Below, one piece after another: positions 36,598 through 46,050 of a stretch of 64,000 nucleotides of DNA; position 1 is the first letter of the stretch; every line of letters begins with the position of its first letter. The stretch comes from Actinokineospora auranticolor (lineage in GTDB: Bacteria; Actinomycetota; Actinomycetes; Mycobacteriales; Pseudonocardiaceae). The position numbers and the translations under genes were made by a program. The stretch covers positions 1-64,000 of the forward strand of contig NZ_PTIX01000007.1 of NCBI RefSeq assembly GCF_002934265.1, in the 5' to 3' direction. The notes below the pieces were generated by a model, which saw nothing but the letters and a program-made list of their open reading frames with translations, made no database searches and was not told the DNA's origin.

Positions 36598-37728
36598 ATG
36601 CGCGTCGGCATCGTCTGCCCCTACTCCCTCGACGTGCCGGGCGGGGTGCAGGCGCACGTGCTCGACCTGGCCAGGGCGCTGCGCGCGCAGGGCCACGAGG
36701 TCGACGTGCTGGCCCCGGCCGACGACGACACCCCGGTACCGGACTTCGTCCAACCCGCCGGGCGCGCGCTGGGCATCCCGTACAACGGCTCGGTCGCGCG
36801 GCTGTCCTTCGGCCCGGTCTCGTACACGCGCGTGCGCCGCTGGCTGCGCGACCACGACTTCGACGTGCTGCACCTGCACGAACCGACCGCGCCGAGCCTG
36901 TCCATGCTGGCCCTGATGGTCGCCGACGGGCCGATCGTGGCCACCTTCCACACCTCGACCCCGCGCTCGCGCACGCTGGTCGCGTTCCAGGCCGTGCTGC
37001 GCCCGTTCCTGGAGAAGATCACCGCTCGCATCGCCGTGTCCGCCCTGGCCCGGCGCGTGCAGGTGGAGCACCTCGGCGGCGACGCGGTGGAGATCCCCAA
37101 CGGCGTCGACGTGGGCTTCTTCCGCGCCGCGAAACCCCTCGACGGCTACCCCCGCCAGGGCGGCACGGTCGGGTTCGTCGGCCGCTACGACGAGCCGCGC
37201 AAGGGCATGCCGGTCCTCCTCGGTGCTCTGCGCACCCTCGTCGACGACCTCCCCGACCTGCGGCTCGTGGTCGTCGGCAAGGGCGACGAGGCCGACCTGC
37301 GCCGCGCCGCGGGCAGCCGCCTGGCCGAGCGCATCGACCTCCTCGGCCCCGTCGACGACGAGGCCAAGGCCCGCATGCTGGCCTCCCTGGACGTCTACTG
37401 CGCCCCCAACCTGGGCGGGGAGAGCTTCGGCATCATCCTGACCGAGGCCATGGCCGCGGGCACCGCCGTGGTGTCCAGCGACCTCGACGCCTTCCGCCGG
37501 GTGCTCGACGACGGCCGCGCGGGCGTCCTGACCCAGGTCGGCAACCCCACGTCCCTGGCGGCGGGCCTGCGCGAGGTCCTGGCCGACCCGGACCGCCGGG
37601 CCACCCTGGTGGCCGAGGGCGACCGCCGGGTGGCCGCCTTCGACTGGTCGGTCGTCGCCGCCCAGGTCCTGCGGGTCTACGACCAGGCCGTCGCCGCGAA
37701 CCCACGCGCGGTGGGTGAGGTGTCGTGA
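36598..37728 (+). CDS. pimA: phosphatidylinositol alpha-mannosyltransferase
   Basis: The 376-residue GT4 enzyme moves mannose from GDP-mannose to phosphatidylinositol, first step of PIM synthesis. It starts RVGIVCPYSLDVPGGVQAHV with the donor-site GGVQ loop; VGFVGRYDEPRKGMPVLL, VVVGKGDE and NLGGESFGIILTEAMAAGT (E-x7-E) follow. Context pgsA-acyltransferase-pimA-Nudix is the mycobacterial one. Confidence 0.93.
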   Translation: MRVGIVCPYSLDVPGGVQAHVLDLARALRAQGHEVDVLAPADDDTPVPDFVQPAGRALGIPYNGSVARLSFGPVSYTRVRRWLRDHDFDVLHLHEPTAPSLSMLALMVADGPIVATFHTSTPRSRTLVAFQAVLRPFLEKITARIAVSALARRVQVEHLGGDAVEIPNGVDVGFFRAAKPLDGYPRQGGTVGFVGRYDEPRKGMPVLLGALRTLVDDLPDLRLVVVGKGDEADLRRAAGSRLAERIDLLGPVDDEAKARMLASLDVYCAPNLGGESFGIILTEAMAAGTAVVSSDLDAFRRVLDDGRAGVLTQVGNPTSLAAGLREVLADPDRRATLVAEGDRRVAAFDWSVVAAQVLRVYDQAVAANPRAVGEVS

Positions 37729-38696
37729 GCGAGTTGGCGGTGATCCTCACCGCTGTGGCGGTGCTGGTGCTGATCGGTGTCTGGCTGGTGGCGACCGCGA
37801 ACCGGCTCGACCGGCTGCACGTGCGCACCGACGCGGCGTGGGCGGCGCTGGACGCGGCGCTGGCCCGGCGGGCCGTGGTGGCGCGGGCGGTGTCCGGGGT
37901 GCTGGAGCCGGTCGGCGGGGATCGGCTACGGGTGTTGGCGGAACGGGCCGAGCGGTCCGCGCGGGCGGAGCGGGAGGCCGCGGAGAACGCGCTGACCCGT
38001 GAACTGTCCACAGTGGACCGACAGGGGTTGGCGCTGACCCTCGTCGCCGAACTGGTCGACGCCGAGCAGCGCGTCGTCATCGCCCGCCGCGTGCACGGCG
38101 ACGCCGTCCGCGACACGCTGGCGCTGCGGCGGCGCAGGCCGGTGCGGTGGTTGAAGCTCGCGGGCACCGCGCCCAGCCCGGAGTACCTGGAGATCGCCGA
38201 ACCCGAGCTCACCGACGACACCCCGCGCCCCCGCCCCTCGGCGCGGGTCGTGCTCCTCGACGCCGACGACCGCGTCCTGCTCTTCCACGGCCACGACCCG
38301 GCCCGCACGGGCGAGACGTACTGGTTCACCGCGGGCGGGGGCGTGGAGCCGGGGGAGGACCTGCGCACGGCCGCCGCCCGGGAACTGCGCGAGGAAACCG
38401 GCATCACCCTCGACCCGGACTCCCTCACCGGCCCGATCTGGCGCCGCCGCGTCCTGTTCAGCTTCGCGGGCCGCACCTACGACGGCGAGGAGTGGTTCTT
38501 CCACGCGCGGCTGCCCGAGGGGTACACAGTGGACACTTCGGGATTCACCGCGTTGGAATCGGAGACCATCACGGCCCACCGCTGGTGGACCACCGCCGAA
38601 CTCCGCGAAACCTCGGAAACCGTCTACCCGGTACAACTCGCCGACCTGCTCCCCACCCTCCCCGCCTGGGACGGCCAACCCCGCGCGGTCCGCTGA
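37725..38696 (+). CDS. LemA-like membrane segment plus Nudix hydrolase
   Basis: The 323-residue protein has an N-terminal membrane helix (LAVILTAVAVLVLIGVWLVA), a helical LemA-like region to about residue 145, and a Nudix domain from about 165. The Nudix box is complete at about residues 206-228 (GxxxxxE...REETGI). It should hydrolyse a nucleoside diphosphate compound at the inner membrane face. The same gene type (Rv2609c) follows pimA in M. tuberculosis. GTG start with four-base overlap. Confidence 0.85.
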   Translation: MSELAVILTAVAVLVLIGVWLVATANRLDRLHVRTDAAWAALDAALARRAVVARAVSGVLEPVGGDRLRVLAERAERSARAEREAAENALTRELSTVDRQGLALTLVAELVDAEQRVVIARRVHGDAVRDTLALRRRRPVRWLKLAGTAPSPEYLEIAEPELTDDTPRPRPSARVVLLDADDRVLLFHGHDPARTGETYWFTAGGGVEPGEDLRTAAARELREETGITLDPDSLTGPIWRRRVLFSFAGRTYDGEEWFFHARLPEGYTVDTSGFTALESETITAHRWWTTAELRETSETVYPVQLADLLPTLPAWDGQPRAVR

Positions 38697-38771
38697 TCGA
38701 CTCGTCGCCGACGCGCCGCTTCGGCTGCTACCGTTCGCGTGCACTGTCCATCCTGGGGGAGGGATTCGCGC

Positions 38772-38962
38772 ATGACTCGGCAACCGGGATCACCCGACCT
38801 GCCTGACCTGCCCGGCACACCCGGGCAGACCCAACCCGACCTACCGCCCGCTCCGCCGTTCCAGGACTGGAGCAGGCCGCCCGCCCCGAGGGCTGGCCGG
38901 CACCGGACCGCCGCAAGGGCGACTTCTCCGAGCCGGGCACGATAGGCGAACCTCCTGGGTAG
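38772..38962 (+). pseudogene. small Pro-rich protein gene with probable frameshift
   Basis: ATG 38772, 10 bases after GGGGGAGGG, opens a 57-codon frame whose tail (TAARATSPSRAR) looks out of frame. From about 38870 a different frame reads GWPAPDRRKGDFSEPGTIG and ends at TAG 38960-38962, directly against a hairpin. Its third codon positions are far richer in G/C. One base lost or two gained between about 38850 and 38888 would explain this, as a true frameshift or a sequencing error. Family unknown. Confidence 0.4.
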
Positions 38963-38985
38963 GAGCCACCGGCCGGGGTGGCTCC
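38962..38985. terminator. hairpin between the small gene and the EF-G paralogue
   Basis: GGAGCCACC at 38962-38970 pairs perfectly with GGTGGCTCC at 38977-38985 around GGCCGG. It lies five bases from the stop of the convergent EF-G-like gene. Confidence 0.75.
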
Positions 38986-38989
38986 ACGC

Positions 38990-41110
38990 TCACGCGTACT
39001 GGCCCGCCATGGCCGCGGGCATCGGGTCGAACCTCGAGAACTCGCGGCTGAAGGTGCCCGAGCCCGACGTCAGCGACCGCAGGTCGATGGCGTACCGCAG
39101 CAGCGCCACCGACGGGACCTCCGCCTGCACCACCGTGTACCCGTCGTCGGCCGCCGACGTCCCCAGGACCCGGCCGCGCCGGGCGGAGAGGTCGCCGAGG
39201 ACGGAGCCCAGGTGTTCGTCGCGCAGCCGCACCCGGATGTCGTCCACCGGCTCCAGCAGCGCGATCCGCCCCTTCTCCGCCGCGTCCCGCAGCGCCAGCG
39301 AGCCCGCCGTCTGGAAGGCCGCGTCCGAGGAGTCGACGCTGTGCGCCTTTCCGTCGACCAGGGTCACGCGGATGTCGACCACCGGGCGGCCGTTGCGCAG
39401 GCCCCGCTCCAGCTGCGCCCGCACGCCCTTCTCGACGCTGCCGATGAACTGGTGCGGCACCGCGCCGCCGACCACCCGGTCGACGAACTCGAAGCCCGCG
39501 CCGGTCGGCAGCGGCTCCACCTCGATGTCGCACACCGCGTACTGGCCGTGCCCGCCGGACTGCTTGACGTGCCGCCCGTGCCCGCGCGCCGGTTCGGCGA
39601 ACGTCTCCCGCAGCGACACCCGGACCTCCTCGGTCTCCACCTCGGCGCCGCCCGCGCGCAGCCGGTCGAGCACGACGTCGGCGTGCGCCTCGCCCATGCA
39701 CCACAGCACCAGCTGGTGGGTCTCGGCGTTGCGCTCCAGCCGCAGCGTCGGGTCGCCCGCCACGAGCCGGGACAGGTTGCGGCCCAGGGCGTCCTCGTCG
39801 CTGCGGGTCTTGGCGGTGACCGCGACCGGCAGCAGCGGCTCGGGCATGCTCCACGGCACCATGAGGATCGGGTCCTCCGGCGCGGACACGGTGTCGCCGG
39901 TCTCCGCCGAGCCGACCTTGGTCAGCGCGCACAGGTCGCCCGCCACGCAGTACGGCACCTCGCGCAGCGTCGCGCCGAGCGGGGAGTAGATGTGCGCGAC
40001 GCGCTCGTCGGCGTCGTGGTCCTCGTGGCCGCGGTCGGCGAGGCCGTGGCCGGAGACGTGCACCGCGCGCTCGGGGCGCAGCGTCCCGGAGAACACCCGG
40101 ACAAGTGACACCCGACCGACGTACGAGTCCACCGCCGTGCGCACCACCTCGGCGGCCAGCGGGCCGTCCGGGTCGGTGGTGATGGCCACCCGGGGCCTGC
40201 CCTGCGGGTCGGTGATCGCGGGCAGCGCGTGCTCCAGCGGCGACGGGAACGCCCGCGGCAGCGCGTCCAGCAGCTCGGCCAGGCCCAGCCCGGTCGTCGC
40301 GCACACCGGGAAGACCGGGTGGAAGGAGCCGCGGGCGACGGCCGTCTCCAGGTCGGCGATGATCGTCGCCGGGTCGATGGACTCACCCGCGAGGTAGCGG
40401 TCCATCAGGGACTCGTCCTCGCTCTCGGCGATGATCCCCTCCAGCAGCGCGTCGCGGGCGTCAGCGGTCGCCGCCAGGTCGGCCGCGCTCGCCTCGGACA
40501 CGACCGGCTGACCCTCGGGCGAGTGGTCGAACCGGCGCTGCGTGATGAGCCCGATCAGCCCCGCGCCGTCGGCGGTCGGCAGGTAGACGGGCAGCACTCC
40601 CGCGCCGAAGGCGTCCTGGCAGGCGGCCAGCTCGGCGGCGAAGTCGGCGCGCGCGTGGTCGAGCCGGGCGATCACCAGCGCCCGCGGCATCCCGACGGCG
40701 GCGCACTCGGCCCACAGCGCGGTCGTGGCCGCGTCCACGCCCTCGGCGGCGCAGACCACGAACAGCGCGGCGTCGGCGGCGCGCAGGCCCGCGCGCAGCT
40801 CGCCGACGAAATCGGCGTACCCGGGGGTGTCGATCAGGTTCACCTTCACCCCGTCGTGCACCAGCGGCGCGACCGACAGGCCCACGGAGCGCTGCTGGCG
40901 CACCGCCGCCGGGTCGTGGTCGCACACCGTGGTGCCCTCGGTGACCGAGCCCGCCCGGCTCAGCACCCCCGAGGCGGTCAGCAGCGCCTCGGTGAGGGTC
41001 GTCTTGCCGGACCCGGACGGCCCGACCAGCACGATGTTGCGGACTTTGCCCGGGTCGCTGGCCGCGACACCGGACTCGGTTTGACCGTTCTCGGAGTTCT
41101 TGGACCCCAT
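38990..41110 (-). CDS. elongation factor G-like protein (FusA2 type)
   Basis: The 706-residue protein has EF-G domains I-V. G1 is [11 protein letters not shown] at 29-39 and G3 is DTPGYADF, but G4 reads IARLDHAR in place of the canonical NKxD, so guanine recognition may differ. Domain IV contains [17 protein letters not shown] and domain V ends [19 protein letters not shown]. It is a paralogue of the main EF-G, like the actinobacterial FusA2 group, whose function is uncertain. ATG 41110 follows GGAGGTGGGG. Confidence 0.88.
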   Translation of the reverse strand: MGSKNSENGQTESGVAASDPGKVRNIVLVGPSGSGKTTLTEALLTASGVLSRAGSVTEGTTVCDHDPAAVRQQRSVGLSVAPLVHDGVKVNLIDTPGYADFVGELRAGLRAADAALFVVCAAEGVDAATTALWAECAAVGMPRALVIARLDHARADFAAELAACQDAFGAGVLPVYLPTADGAGLIGLITQRRFDHSPEGQPVVSEASAADLAATADARDALLEGIIAESEDESLMDRYLAGESIDPATIIADLETAVARGSFHPVFPVCATTGLGLAELLDALPRAFPSPLEHALPAITDPQGRPRVAITTDPDGPLAAEVVRTAVDSYVGRVSLVRVFSGTLRPERAVHVSGHGLADRGHEDHDADERVAHIYSPLGATLREVPYCVAGDLCALTKVGSAETGDTVSAPEDPILMVPWSMPEPLLPVAVTAKTRSDEDALGRNLSRLVAGDPTLRLERNAETHQLVLWCMGEAHADVVLDRLRAGGAEVETEEVRVSLRETFAEPARGHGRHVKQSGGHGQYAVCDIEVEPLPTGAGFEFVDRVVGGAVPHQFIGSVEKGVRAQLERGLRNGRPVVDIRVTLVDGKAHSVDSSDAAFQTAGSLALRDAAEKGRIALLEPVDDIRVRLRDEHLGSVLGDLSARRGRVLGTSAADDGYTVVQAEVPSVALLRYAIDLRSLTSGSGTFSREFSRFDPMPAAMAGQYA

Positions 41111-41323
41111 GGCGCCCCACCTCCACTCGGTCGGGAAGCCGCCGGGGCTCCCCATCGGCGTTGTGTCCGATCTCACACCGATATCCGGGCGGGGACAACC
41201 CCAGCGCCGAAGTGGCCTTGCGAGATAGGCCCCGATTGGCCACCTTCACCGGGCCAGTTGAGTCGTAACCTGAGGTCAGCGGTTTTCCGGCCGCCGAGCC
41301 CGACACCCGAAAGGTCGCATGCC

Positions 41324-42235
41324 GTGACTGATGCGCAGTCCACTCCCGCCGTCCCCGAGACCGGCACCAACCGGGTCAAGCGCGGCATGGCAGAGATGCT
41401 CAAGGGCGGCGTGATCATGGACGTGGTCGACGCCGAGCAGGCCAAGATCGCCGAGGACGCGGGCGCGGTCGCGGTCATGGCGCTGGAGCGCGTGCCCGCC
41501 GACATCCGCGCGCAGGGCGGCGTCGCCCGGATGAGCGACCCCGACCTGATCGACGGGATCATCGCCGCGGTGTCCATCCCGGTCATGGCGAAGGCGCGCA
41601 TCGGCCACTTCGTCGAGGCCCAGGTGCTGCAGTCGCTCGGCGTGGACTACATCGACGAGTCCGAGGTCCTGACCCCGGCCGACTACACCAACCACATCGA
41701 CAAGTGGGCGTTCACCGTCCCCTTCGTCTGCGGCGCCACCAACCTGGGCGAGGCCCTGCGCCGGATCACCGAGGGCGCGGCCATGATCCGCTCCAAGGGC
41801 GAGGCGGGCACCGGCGACGTCTCCAACGCCACCACCCACATGCGCAAGATCCGCGGCGAACTCCGCAGGCTGTCGTCGCTGCCGGAGGACGAGCTGTACG
41901 TGGCGGCCAAGGAGCTGCAGGCCCCGTACGAGCTGGTCGCGGAGGTCGCGCGGACCGGCAAGCTGCCGGTCGTGCTGTTCACCGCGGGCGGCATCGCCAC
42001 CCCGGCGGACGCGGCGATGATGATGCAGCTGGGCGCCGAGGGCGTGTTCGTCGGCTCCGGCATCTTCAAGTCGGGCAACCCCGCGCAGCGCGCCGAGGCC
42101 ATCGTCAAGGCCACCACCTTCCACGACGACCCGGACGTCATCGCCAAGGTGAGCCGCGGTCTGGGTGAGGCCATGGTCGGCATCAACGTCGAGGACGTCC
42201 CCGAACCCCACCGCCTCGCCGAGCGCGGCTGGTAG
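41324..42235 (+). CDS. pdxS: pyridoxal 5'-phosphate synthase, synthase subunit
   Basis: The 303-residue TIM-barrel enzyme makes PLP from ribose 5-phosphate, glyceraldehyde 3-phosphate and ammonia supplied by PdxT. Motifs: [44 protein letters not shown] with a Schiff-base lysine, and [15 protein letters not shown] as the phosphate loop. A TAACCT box at 41266-41271 is a likely -10. pdxT lies 1.8 kb downstream, separated by the regulator-azlCD insert. Confidence 0.97.
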   Translation: MTDAQSTPAVPETGTNRVKRGMAEMLKGGVIMDVVDAEQAKIAEDAGAVAVMALERVPADIRAQGGVARMSDPDLIDGIIAAVSIPVMAKARIGHFVEAQVLQSLGVDYIDESEVLTPADYTNHIDKWAFTVPFVCGATNLGEALRRITEGAAMIRSKGEAGTGDVSNATTHMRKIRGELRRLSSLPEDELYVAAKELQAPYELVAEVARTGKLPVVLFTAGGIATPADAAMMMQLGAEGVFVGSGIFKSGNPAQRAEAIVKATTFHDDPDVIAKVSRGLGEAMVGINVEDVPEPHRLAERGW

Positions 42236-42253
42236 TCGGGACGCGCCGGGGGT

Positions 42254-42299
42254 GCGCTCGATCGGGCTGTCCGGCCCCCGCCGACACCCGATCGAGCGC
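42254..42299. terminator. long bidirectional hairpin between pdxS and the XRE-cupin gene
   Basis: GCGCTCGATCGGG at 42254-42266 pairs perfectly with CCCGATCGAGCGC at 42287-42299; TGTC/GACA and GG/CC extend the stem inside. Confidence 0.85.
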
Positions 42300-42310
42300 C
42301 GCCCGTCGAC

Positions 42311-42868
42311 CTACACGTGCTCGGAGATCAGGCACGCCGAGGTACCCGGCACCAGCGCCTCGAAGATGTGCGGCAGGTCCCCGGGGTAGGAGATGTAGTC
42401 CCCGGGGGTCAGCCGCACCGGGTCCTCGGTGGGCCCGATCAACGCCTCCCCCGAGCACAGCACCACGTGCTCCACGACCCCCGGCGAGTGCGGCAGCGAC
42501 TCCCGCTTCCCGCCCGGCTCGGCGGTGATCAGGTAGATGTCCCGCCGCGCGTGCGGCGGGCACGACGCCAGCAGCGTCGCCACGTACTCGGCGTGCTCCG
42601 AATACACCGCGGGCCCCTCACCCGCCCGGATCACCTGAACCCGCGGCCGCGGCGGCTCGACCAACCTGCTGAACGGCACGTCCAACGCCACGCTCAGCGC
42701 CCACAGCGTCTCCACGCTCGGGTTCCCCGACGCCGACTCCAACTGCGACAGCGTCGACTTGGCCACCCCGGCCCTCTTCGCCAACTCGCTCAGCGACAGA
42801 CCCACCCGCTCGCGCTCCCGCCGCAACGACCGCGCGATGACGTCAAGGGGCGCTCCACGGTGTTCCAC
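42311..42868 (-). CDS. XRE-family regulator with C-terminal cupin
   Basis: The 185-residue protein has an N-terminal helix-turn-helix (residues about 8-64: RERERVGLSLSELAKRAGVA then STLSQLESASGNPSVETLW) and a C-terminal cupin from about 105 (VVEHVVLCSGEALIG, LTPGDYISYPGDLPHIFEAL). Such proteins sense a small molecule in the cupin and repress nearby transport or catabolic genes. Three identical-pattern palindromes in the gap to azlC point to azlCD as target. GTG 42868, seven bases after AACGGAG, is preferred over GTG 42874. Confidence 0.9.
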   Translation of the reverse strand: MEHRGAPLDVIARSLRRERERVGLSLSELAKRAGVAKSTLSQLESASGNPSVETLWALSVALDVPFSRLVEPPRPRVQVIRAGEGPAVYSEHAEYVATLLASCPPHARRDIYLITAEPGGKRESLPHSPGVVEHVVLCSGEALIGPTEDPVRLTPGDYISYPGDLPHIFEALVPGTSACLISEHV

Positions 42869-42879
42869 CCACACACTCC

Positions 42880-42964
42880 GTTCGCTATGTCGAACACAAC
42901 GTTCGCGTTGACGAACGCTCCCGGGGCGTTCATCATACTGGACTATGCGTTCGATATGGCGAAC
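42880..42964. promoter_or_regulatory. three XRE-cupin operators
   Basis: GTTCGCTATGTCGAAC (42880-42895), GTTCGCGTTGACGAAC (42901-42916) and GTTCGATATGGCGAAC (42949-42964) all fit GTTCG-N3-TG-N-CGAAC. The first two are 21 bases apart, two DNA turns. The second contains a TTGACG -35-like hexamer; the third covers codons 2-7 of azlC. Confidence 0.85.
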
Positions 42965-43625
42965 CCTGGATGCCGAGCTCTGGCGGGGCGTGCTGGCCAT
43001 CGCCGTCGCGGCGGCGGTCAACGGCGCGTCCTTCGGTGCCATCGCGGTCTCGGCGGGGTTCCCGCTGTGGGTGCCGGTGGTGATGTCCCTGCTGGTCTTC
43101 GCGGGCGGGTCGCAGTACCTGGTGGTCGGTGTGGTCGCCGCCGGCGGCAGCCCGATCGCGGCGGTGCTGGGCGGGCTCGTCCTCAACGCCCGGCACCTGC
43201 CGTTCGGCCTCGCGGTCGGCGACGTCGTCGGCCGGGGCTGGGCGGCCCGGCTGCTGGGCAGCCACCTCATGATCGACGAGTCGGTGGCCTACGCCATGGC
43301 CCAGCGCGACGCGACCCGGGCCAGGGCCGCGTACTGGGCCTGCGGCGCCGCGCTGTTCGCGGCCTGGAACCTGGGCGTGCTCGGTGGCTCGCTGGCGGGC
43401 ACCCTGGTCGACGACCCGAGCACCCTCGGCCTCGACGCGGTCTTCCCCGCGGTCATGCTGGCCTTGGTGCTCCCCGCGCTCAAGGACCGGGCCAAGCTCC
43501 TCCCGGCCCTGCTCGGCGCCGCCGTCGCCCTGGCCGCCACCCCGTTCCTGCCCGCGGGCGTGCCGGTGCTGCTCGCCCTGGTCGGCCTGGTGGCCGTGCC
43601 CCGCACGCAGGCGTTGACCGCGTGA
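42945..43625 (+). CDS. azlC: branched-chain amino acid exporter, large subunit
   Basis: The 226-residue membrane protein has about six hydrophobic segments and the AzlC signatures AVNGASFGAIAVSAGFPLW, VFAGGSQYLVVGVVAAG and LNARHLPFGLAVGDVV with the conserved NARH. With AzlD it should export branched-chain or similar amino acids. The ATG has no ribosome site; a CATACT/CATCAT box sits just upstream, so the mRNA is probably leaderless. An operator overlaps its first codons. Confidence 0.92.
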   Translation: MRSIWRTLDAELWRGVLAIAVAAAVNGASFGAIAVSAGFPLWVPVVMSLLVFAGGSQYLVVGVVAAGGSPIAAVLGGLVLNARHLPFGLAVGDVVGRGWAARLLGSHLMIDESVAYAMAQRDATRARAAYWACGAALFAAWNLGVLGGSLAGTLVDDPSTLGLDAVFPAVMLALVLPALKDRAKLLPALLGAAVALAATPFLPAGVPVLLALVGLVAVPRTQALTA

Positions 43626-43942
43626 CCGGGAACCTGACGCTCGTGCCGATCCTGGTGCTCGCCGCGGGCACCTTCGCCTTCCGCTTCGGCGGCACCCTGC
43701 TGCGCGACCGCGTCCGGATGCCCGAGCGGGTCCGCGACCTGCTCGGTACCGGCGCCATCGTGCTGCTCGTGGCGCTCATCGCCACCAGCGCGCTGACCAG
43801 GGGACCCGCCTTCGCGGGCTGGGCGCTGCCCGCGGGCGTGCTGGTCGGCGGACTGCTCGCCTGGCGCAAGGCACCGTGCGTGGTCGTGGTCATCGCCGCG
43901 GCGGCGGCCACCGCACTGCTACGCCTGGCCGGGGTGGCCTGA
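43622..43942 (+). CDS. azlD: branched-chain amino acid exporter, small subunit
   Basis: The 106-residue membrane protein has three to four hydrophobic segments, with the AzlD-type RFGGTLLRDRVRMPERVRDLL and KAPCVVVVIAAAAATALLR. GTG 43622 overlaps the azlC stop by four bases (GTGA), which fits a two-part exporter. Confidence 0.9.
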   Translation: MTGNLTLVPILVLAAGTFAFRFGGTLLRDRVRMPERVRDLLGTGAIVLLVALIATSALTRGPAFAGWALPAGVLVGGLLAWRKAPCVVVVIAAAAATALLRLAGVA

Positions 43943-43964
43943 CCCGAGCCCCGACCAGGCCGAC

Positions 43965-43970
43965 TAGGCT
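43965..43970 (+). promoter_or_regulatory. -10 box upstream of pdxT
   Basis: TAGGCT, 34 bases before the chosen pdxT start. It lies just past the azlD stop, so pdxT need not depend on the regulated azlCD transcript. Confidence 0.5.
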
Positions 43971-44003
43971 GGTTGATCGGGTCGTGAACAGGAGGACGTG
44001 CCC

Positions 44004-44660
44004 GTGTCGGACGCTCGACCGCTCATCGGAGTGCTGGCCCTGCAGGGGGACGTGCGCGAGCACGTCGCCGCCCTGGAGGCCGGTGGCGCCCGCGCGCTGA
44101 CCGTGCGCCGGGAGTCGGAGCTGTCCGCTGTGGACGGGCTGGTGCTGCCCGGCGGGGAGTCCACCACCATGTCCCGGCTGCTCGAGACCTTCGAGCTGCT
44201 GGCCCCGCTGCGCGCCCGGATCGCCGACGGCATGCCCACCTACGGCTCGTGCGCGGGCATGATCCTGCTCGCCGAGAAGGTCCTCGACGGCAGGCCCGAC
44301 CAGCACCAGCTCGGCGGCCTCGACGTCATCGTCCGGCGCAACGCCTTCGGCAGGCAGGTGGACTCCTTCGAGGAGGACGTCGACTTCGACGGCGTCGACG
44401 GCGGCCCGCTGCACGCGGTGTTCATCCGCGCGCCGTGGGTCGAGTCGTCCTCGCCGCGGGTCACCGTGCTGGCCAGGGTGCCCGAGACACCGGCCGCCGG
44501 GGCCGCCGCCGGTAGGATCGTGGCCGTCCGGCAGGGCACCGTGCTGGCCACCGCGTTCCACCCGGAACTCACCGGCGACGCGCGCGTGCACCGCCTGTTC
44601 GTCGACATCGTGAACCGCAACGGTGACGGCGAGCGCAAGACAACCGACTCGCAAGGCTGA
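44004..44660 (+). CDS. pdxT: pyridoxal 5'-phosphate synthase, glutaminase subunit
   Basis: The 218-residue class I glutamine amidotransferase releases ammonia for PdxS. The start [25 protein letters not shown], nucleophile Cys83 in GSCAGM and His186/Glu188 in AFHPELT complete the triad. GTG 44004, eight bases after AGGAGGA, is preferred over GTG 43998. Followed by yebC after 11 bases. Confidence 0.95.
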   Translation: MSDARPLIGVLALQGDVREHVAALEAGGARALTVRRESELSAVDGLVLPGGESTTMSRLLETFELLAPLRARIADGMPTYGSCAGMILLAEKVLDGRPDQHQLGGLDVIVRRNAFGRQVDSFEEDVDFDGVDGGPLHAVFIRAPWVESSSPRVTVLARVPETPAAGAAAGRIVAVRQGTVLATAFHPELTGDARVHRLFVDIVNRNGDGERKTTDSQG

Positions 44661-44671
44661 CGGAGGACCAG

Positions 44672-45421
44672 ATGAGCGGCCATTCCAAGTGGGCGACGAC
44701 CAAGCACAAGAAGGCCGCCCTCGACGCCAAGCGTGGCAAGCTCTTCGCGAAGCTGATCAAGAACGTCGAGGTCGCCGCGCGCACCGGCGGCGGTGACCCG
44801 GACGGCAACCCCACGCTCTACGACGCCATCCAGAAGGCGAAGAAGAACTCCGTCCCGCTCGACAACATCGAGCGCGCCCGCAAGCGCGGCGGCGGCGAGG
44901 AGGCGGGCGGCGCCGACTGGCAGACGATCATGTACGAGGGCTACGGGGCCAACGGCGTCGCGGTGCTCATCGAGTGCCTCACCGACAACCGCAACCGGGC
45001 CGCGGGCGAGGTCCGCACCGCCATGACCCGCAACGGCGGCAACATGGCCGACCCGGGCTCGGTCGCGTACATGTTCAACCGCAAGGGCGTCGTGATCCTG
45101 CCCAAGAACGGCCTCACCGAGGACGACGTGCTCGGCGCGGTGCTCGACGCGGGCGCCGAAGAGGTCAACGACCTCGGCGACAGCTACGAGATCGTCTCCG
45201 AGGCCACCGACCTGGTCGCGGTCCGCACGGCCCTGCAGGGCGCGGGCTACGACTACGAGTCCGCCGACGCCAGCTTCCTCCCGTCGGTCACCGTCGCCCT
45301 CGACGCCGACGGCGCCCGCAAGATCTTCAAGCTGATCGACGCGCTCGAAGACTGCGACGACGTGCAGAATGTCTACGCGAACTTCGATGTGTCCGACGAC
45401 GTCATGGCCGAGGTCGGCTGA
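44672..45421 (+). CDS. yebC: YebC/PmpR-family protein
   Basis: The 249-residue protein begins [20 protein letters not shown], the invariant YebC start, with [19 protein letters not shown] in the middle. The family includes ribosome-associated factors that help at proline stretches and proteins described as regulators. GGAGGACC precedes the ATG. Ends at a strong terminator. Confidence 0.95.
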   Translation: MSGHSKWATTKHKKAALDAKRGKLFAKLIKNVEVAARTGGGDPDGNPTLYDAIQKAKKNSVPLDNIERARKRGGGEEAGGADWQTIMYEGYGANGVAVLIECLTDNRNRAAGEVRTAMTRNGGNMADPGSVAYMFNRKGVVILPKNGLTEDDVLGAVLDAGAEEVNDLGDSYEIVSEATDLVAVRTALQGAGYDYESADASFLPSVTVALDADGARKIFKLIDALEDCDDVQNVYANFDVSDDVMAEVG

Positions 45422-45470
45422 TGTTCTCGGGACGCACGGTGTTCCACTACGCGTCTGCCAGATGATTTCC

Positions 45471-45510
45471 CGGCCCGGGCGCGTCCACACGCGCCCGGGC
45501 CGTTCCCTTT
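45471..45510 (+). terminator. pdxT-yebC terminator
   Basis: CGGCCCGGGCGCGT at 45471-45484 pairs perfectly over 14 bases with ACGCGCCCGGGCCG at 45489-45502 around CCAC, followed by TTCCCTTT. Confidence 0.95.
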
Positions 45511-45537
45511 CGGTCCCCACCGAACCAGGAGCCGCCC

Positions 45538-46050
45538 ATGTCCCTGGACGAGATCACCGAGGAGCAGGCGGCGCTGCGCCAGTGGCTGCTGCGCACCGCC
45601 GACGAGGACGGCCACGCGGTCGTCGAGGTCCCCGGCGACGAGCACGGCGCCCCGTACGCGTTCTCCGTCGGCGCCTGGCGCCGCTTCGGCGCACCGGAGG
45701 CCGTGGTCATCGGCCTGCCCGTGAACATGCTCAAACCGCTCATCGACGCCTACGTGGCCCGCGCGGCGGCGGGGGAGCGGTTCTTCCCCGGCCTGCCCTA
45801 CCTCGACTTCTTCGAGGGCACCCCGGTAGTCGTCGAGCGCGTGCACCGCGACCACTACGCCGAGTTCCTGGGCAGCGCGTTCCTGCTGTACCCGTCGGGC
45901 CAGTTCCCCGCGCTGCAACTGATCGTCGCCACCCCCGACGGCGACTTCCCGTGGAGCCGCCGCGCCCCAGAGGGCTTCGCCGAGTGGCAGCCGGTGCTCA
46001 CCGCCAGCGGCCTGCCCGAGAGCTGGCGCCCCGGCATCGACGGCCCGTGA
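45538..46050 (+). CDS. DUF4262-like protein
   Basis: The 170-residue soluble protein has DEDGHAVVEVPGDEHGAPYAFSVG and PEAVVIGLPVNMLKP split by a short linker, then a YPSGQFPALQLIVATPDGDFPW segment, the order seen in DUF4262 proteins. No activity is known to me. A CCAGGAGCC ribosome site precedes the ATG. The next gene starts within its stop (GTGA). Confidence 0.75.
   Translation: MSLDEITEEQAALRQWLLRTADEDGHAVVEVPGDEHGAPYAFSVGAWRRFGAPEAVVIGLPVNMLKPLIDAYVARAAAGERFFPGLPYLDFFEGTPVVVERVHRDHYAEFLGSAFLLYPSGQFPALQLIVATPDGDFPWSRRAPEGFAEWQPVLTASGLPESWRPGIDGP

Noticed and set aside
42891-42905. CGAAC-N5-GTTCG resembling an SOS box
   Set aside because: Spacing is five, not four, and the halves belong to two neighbouring GTTCG-N6-CGAAC operators.
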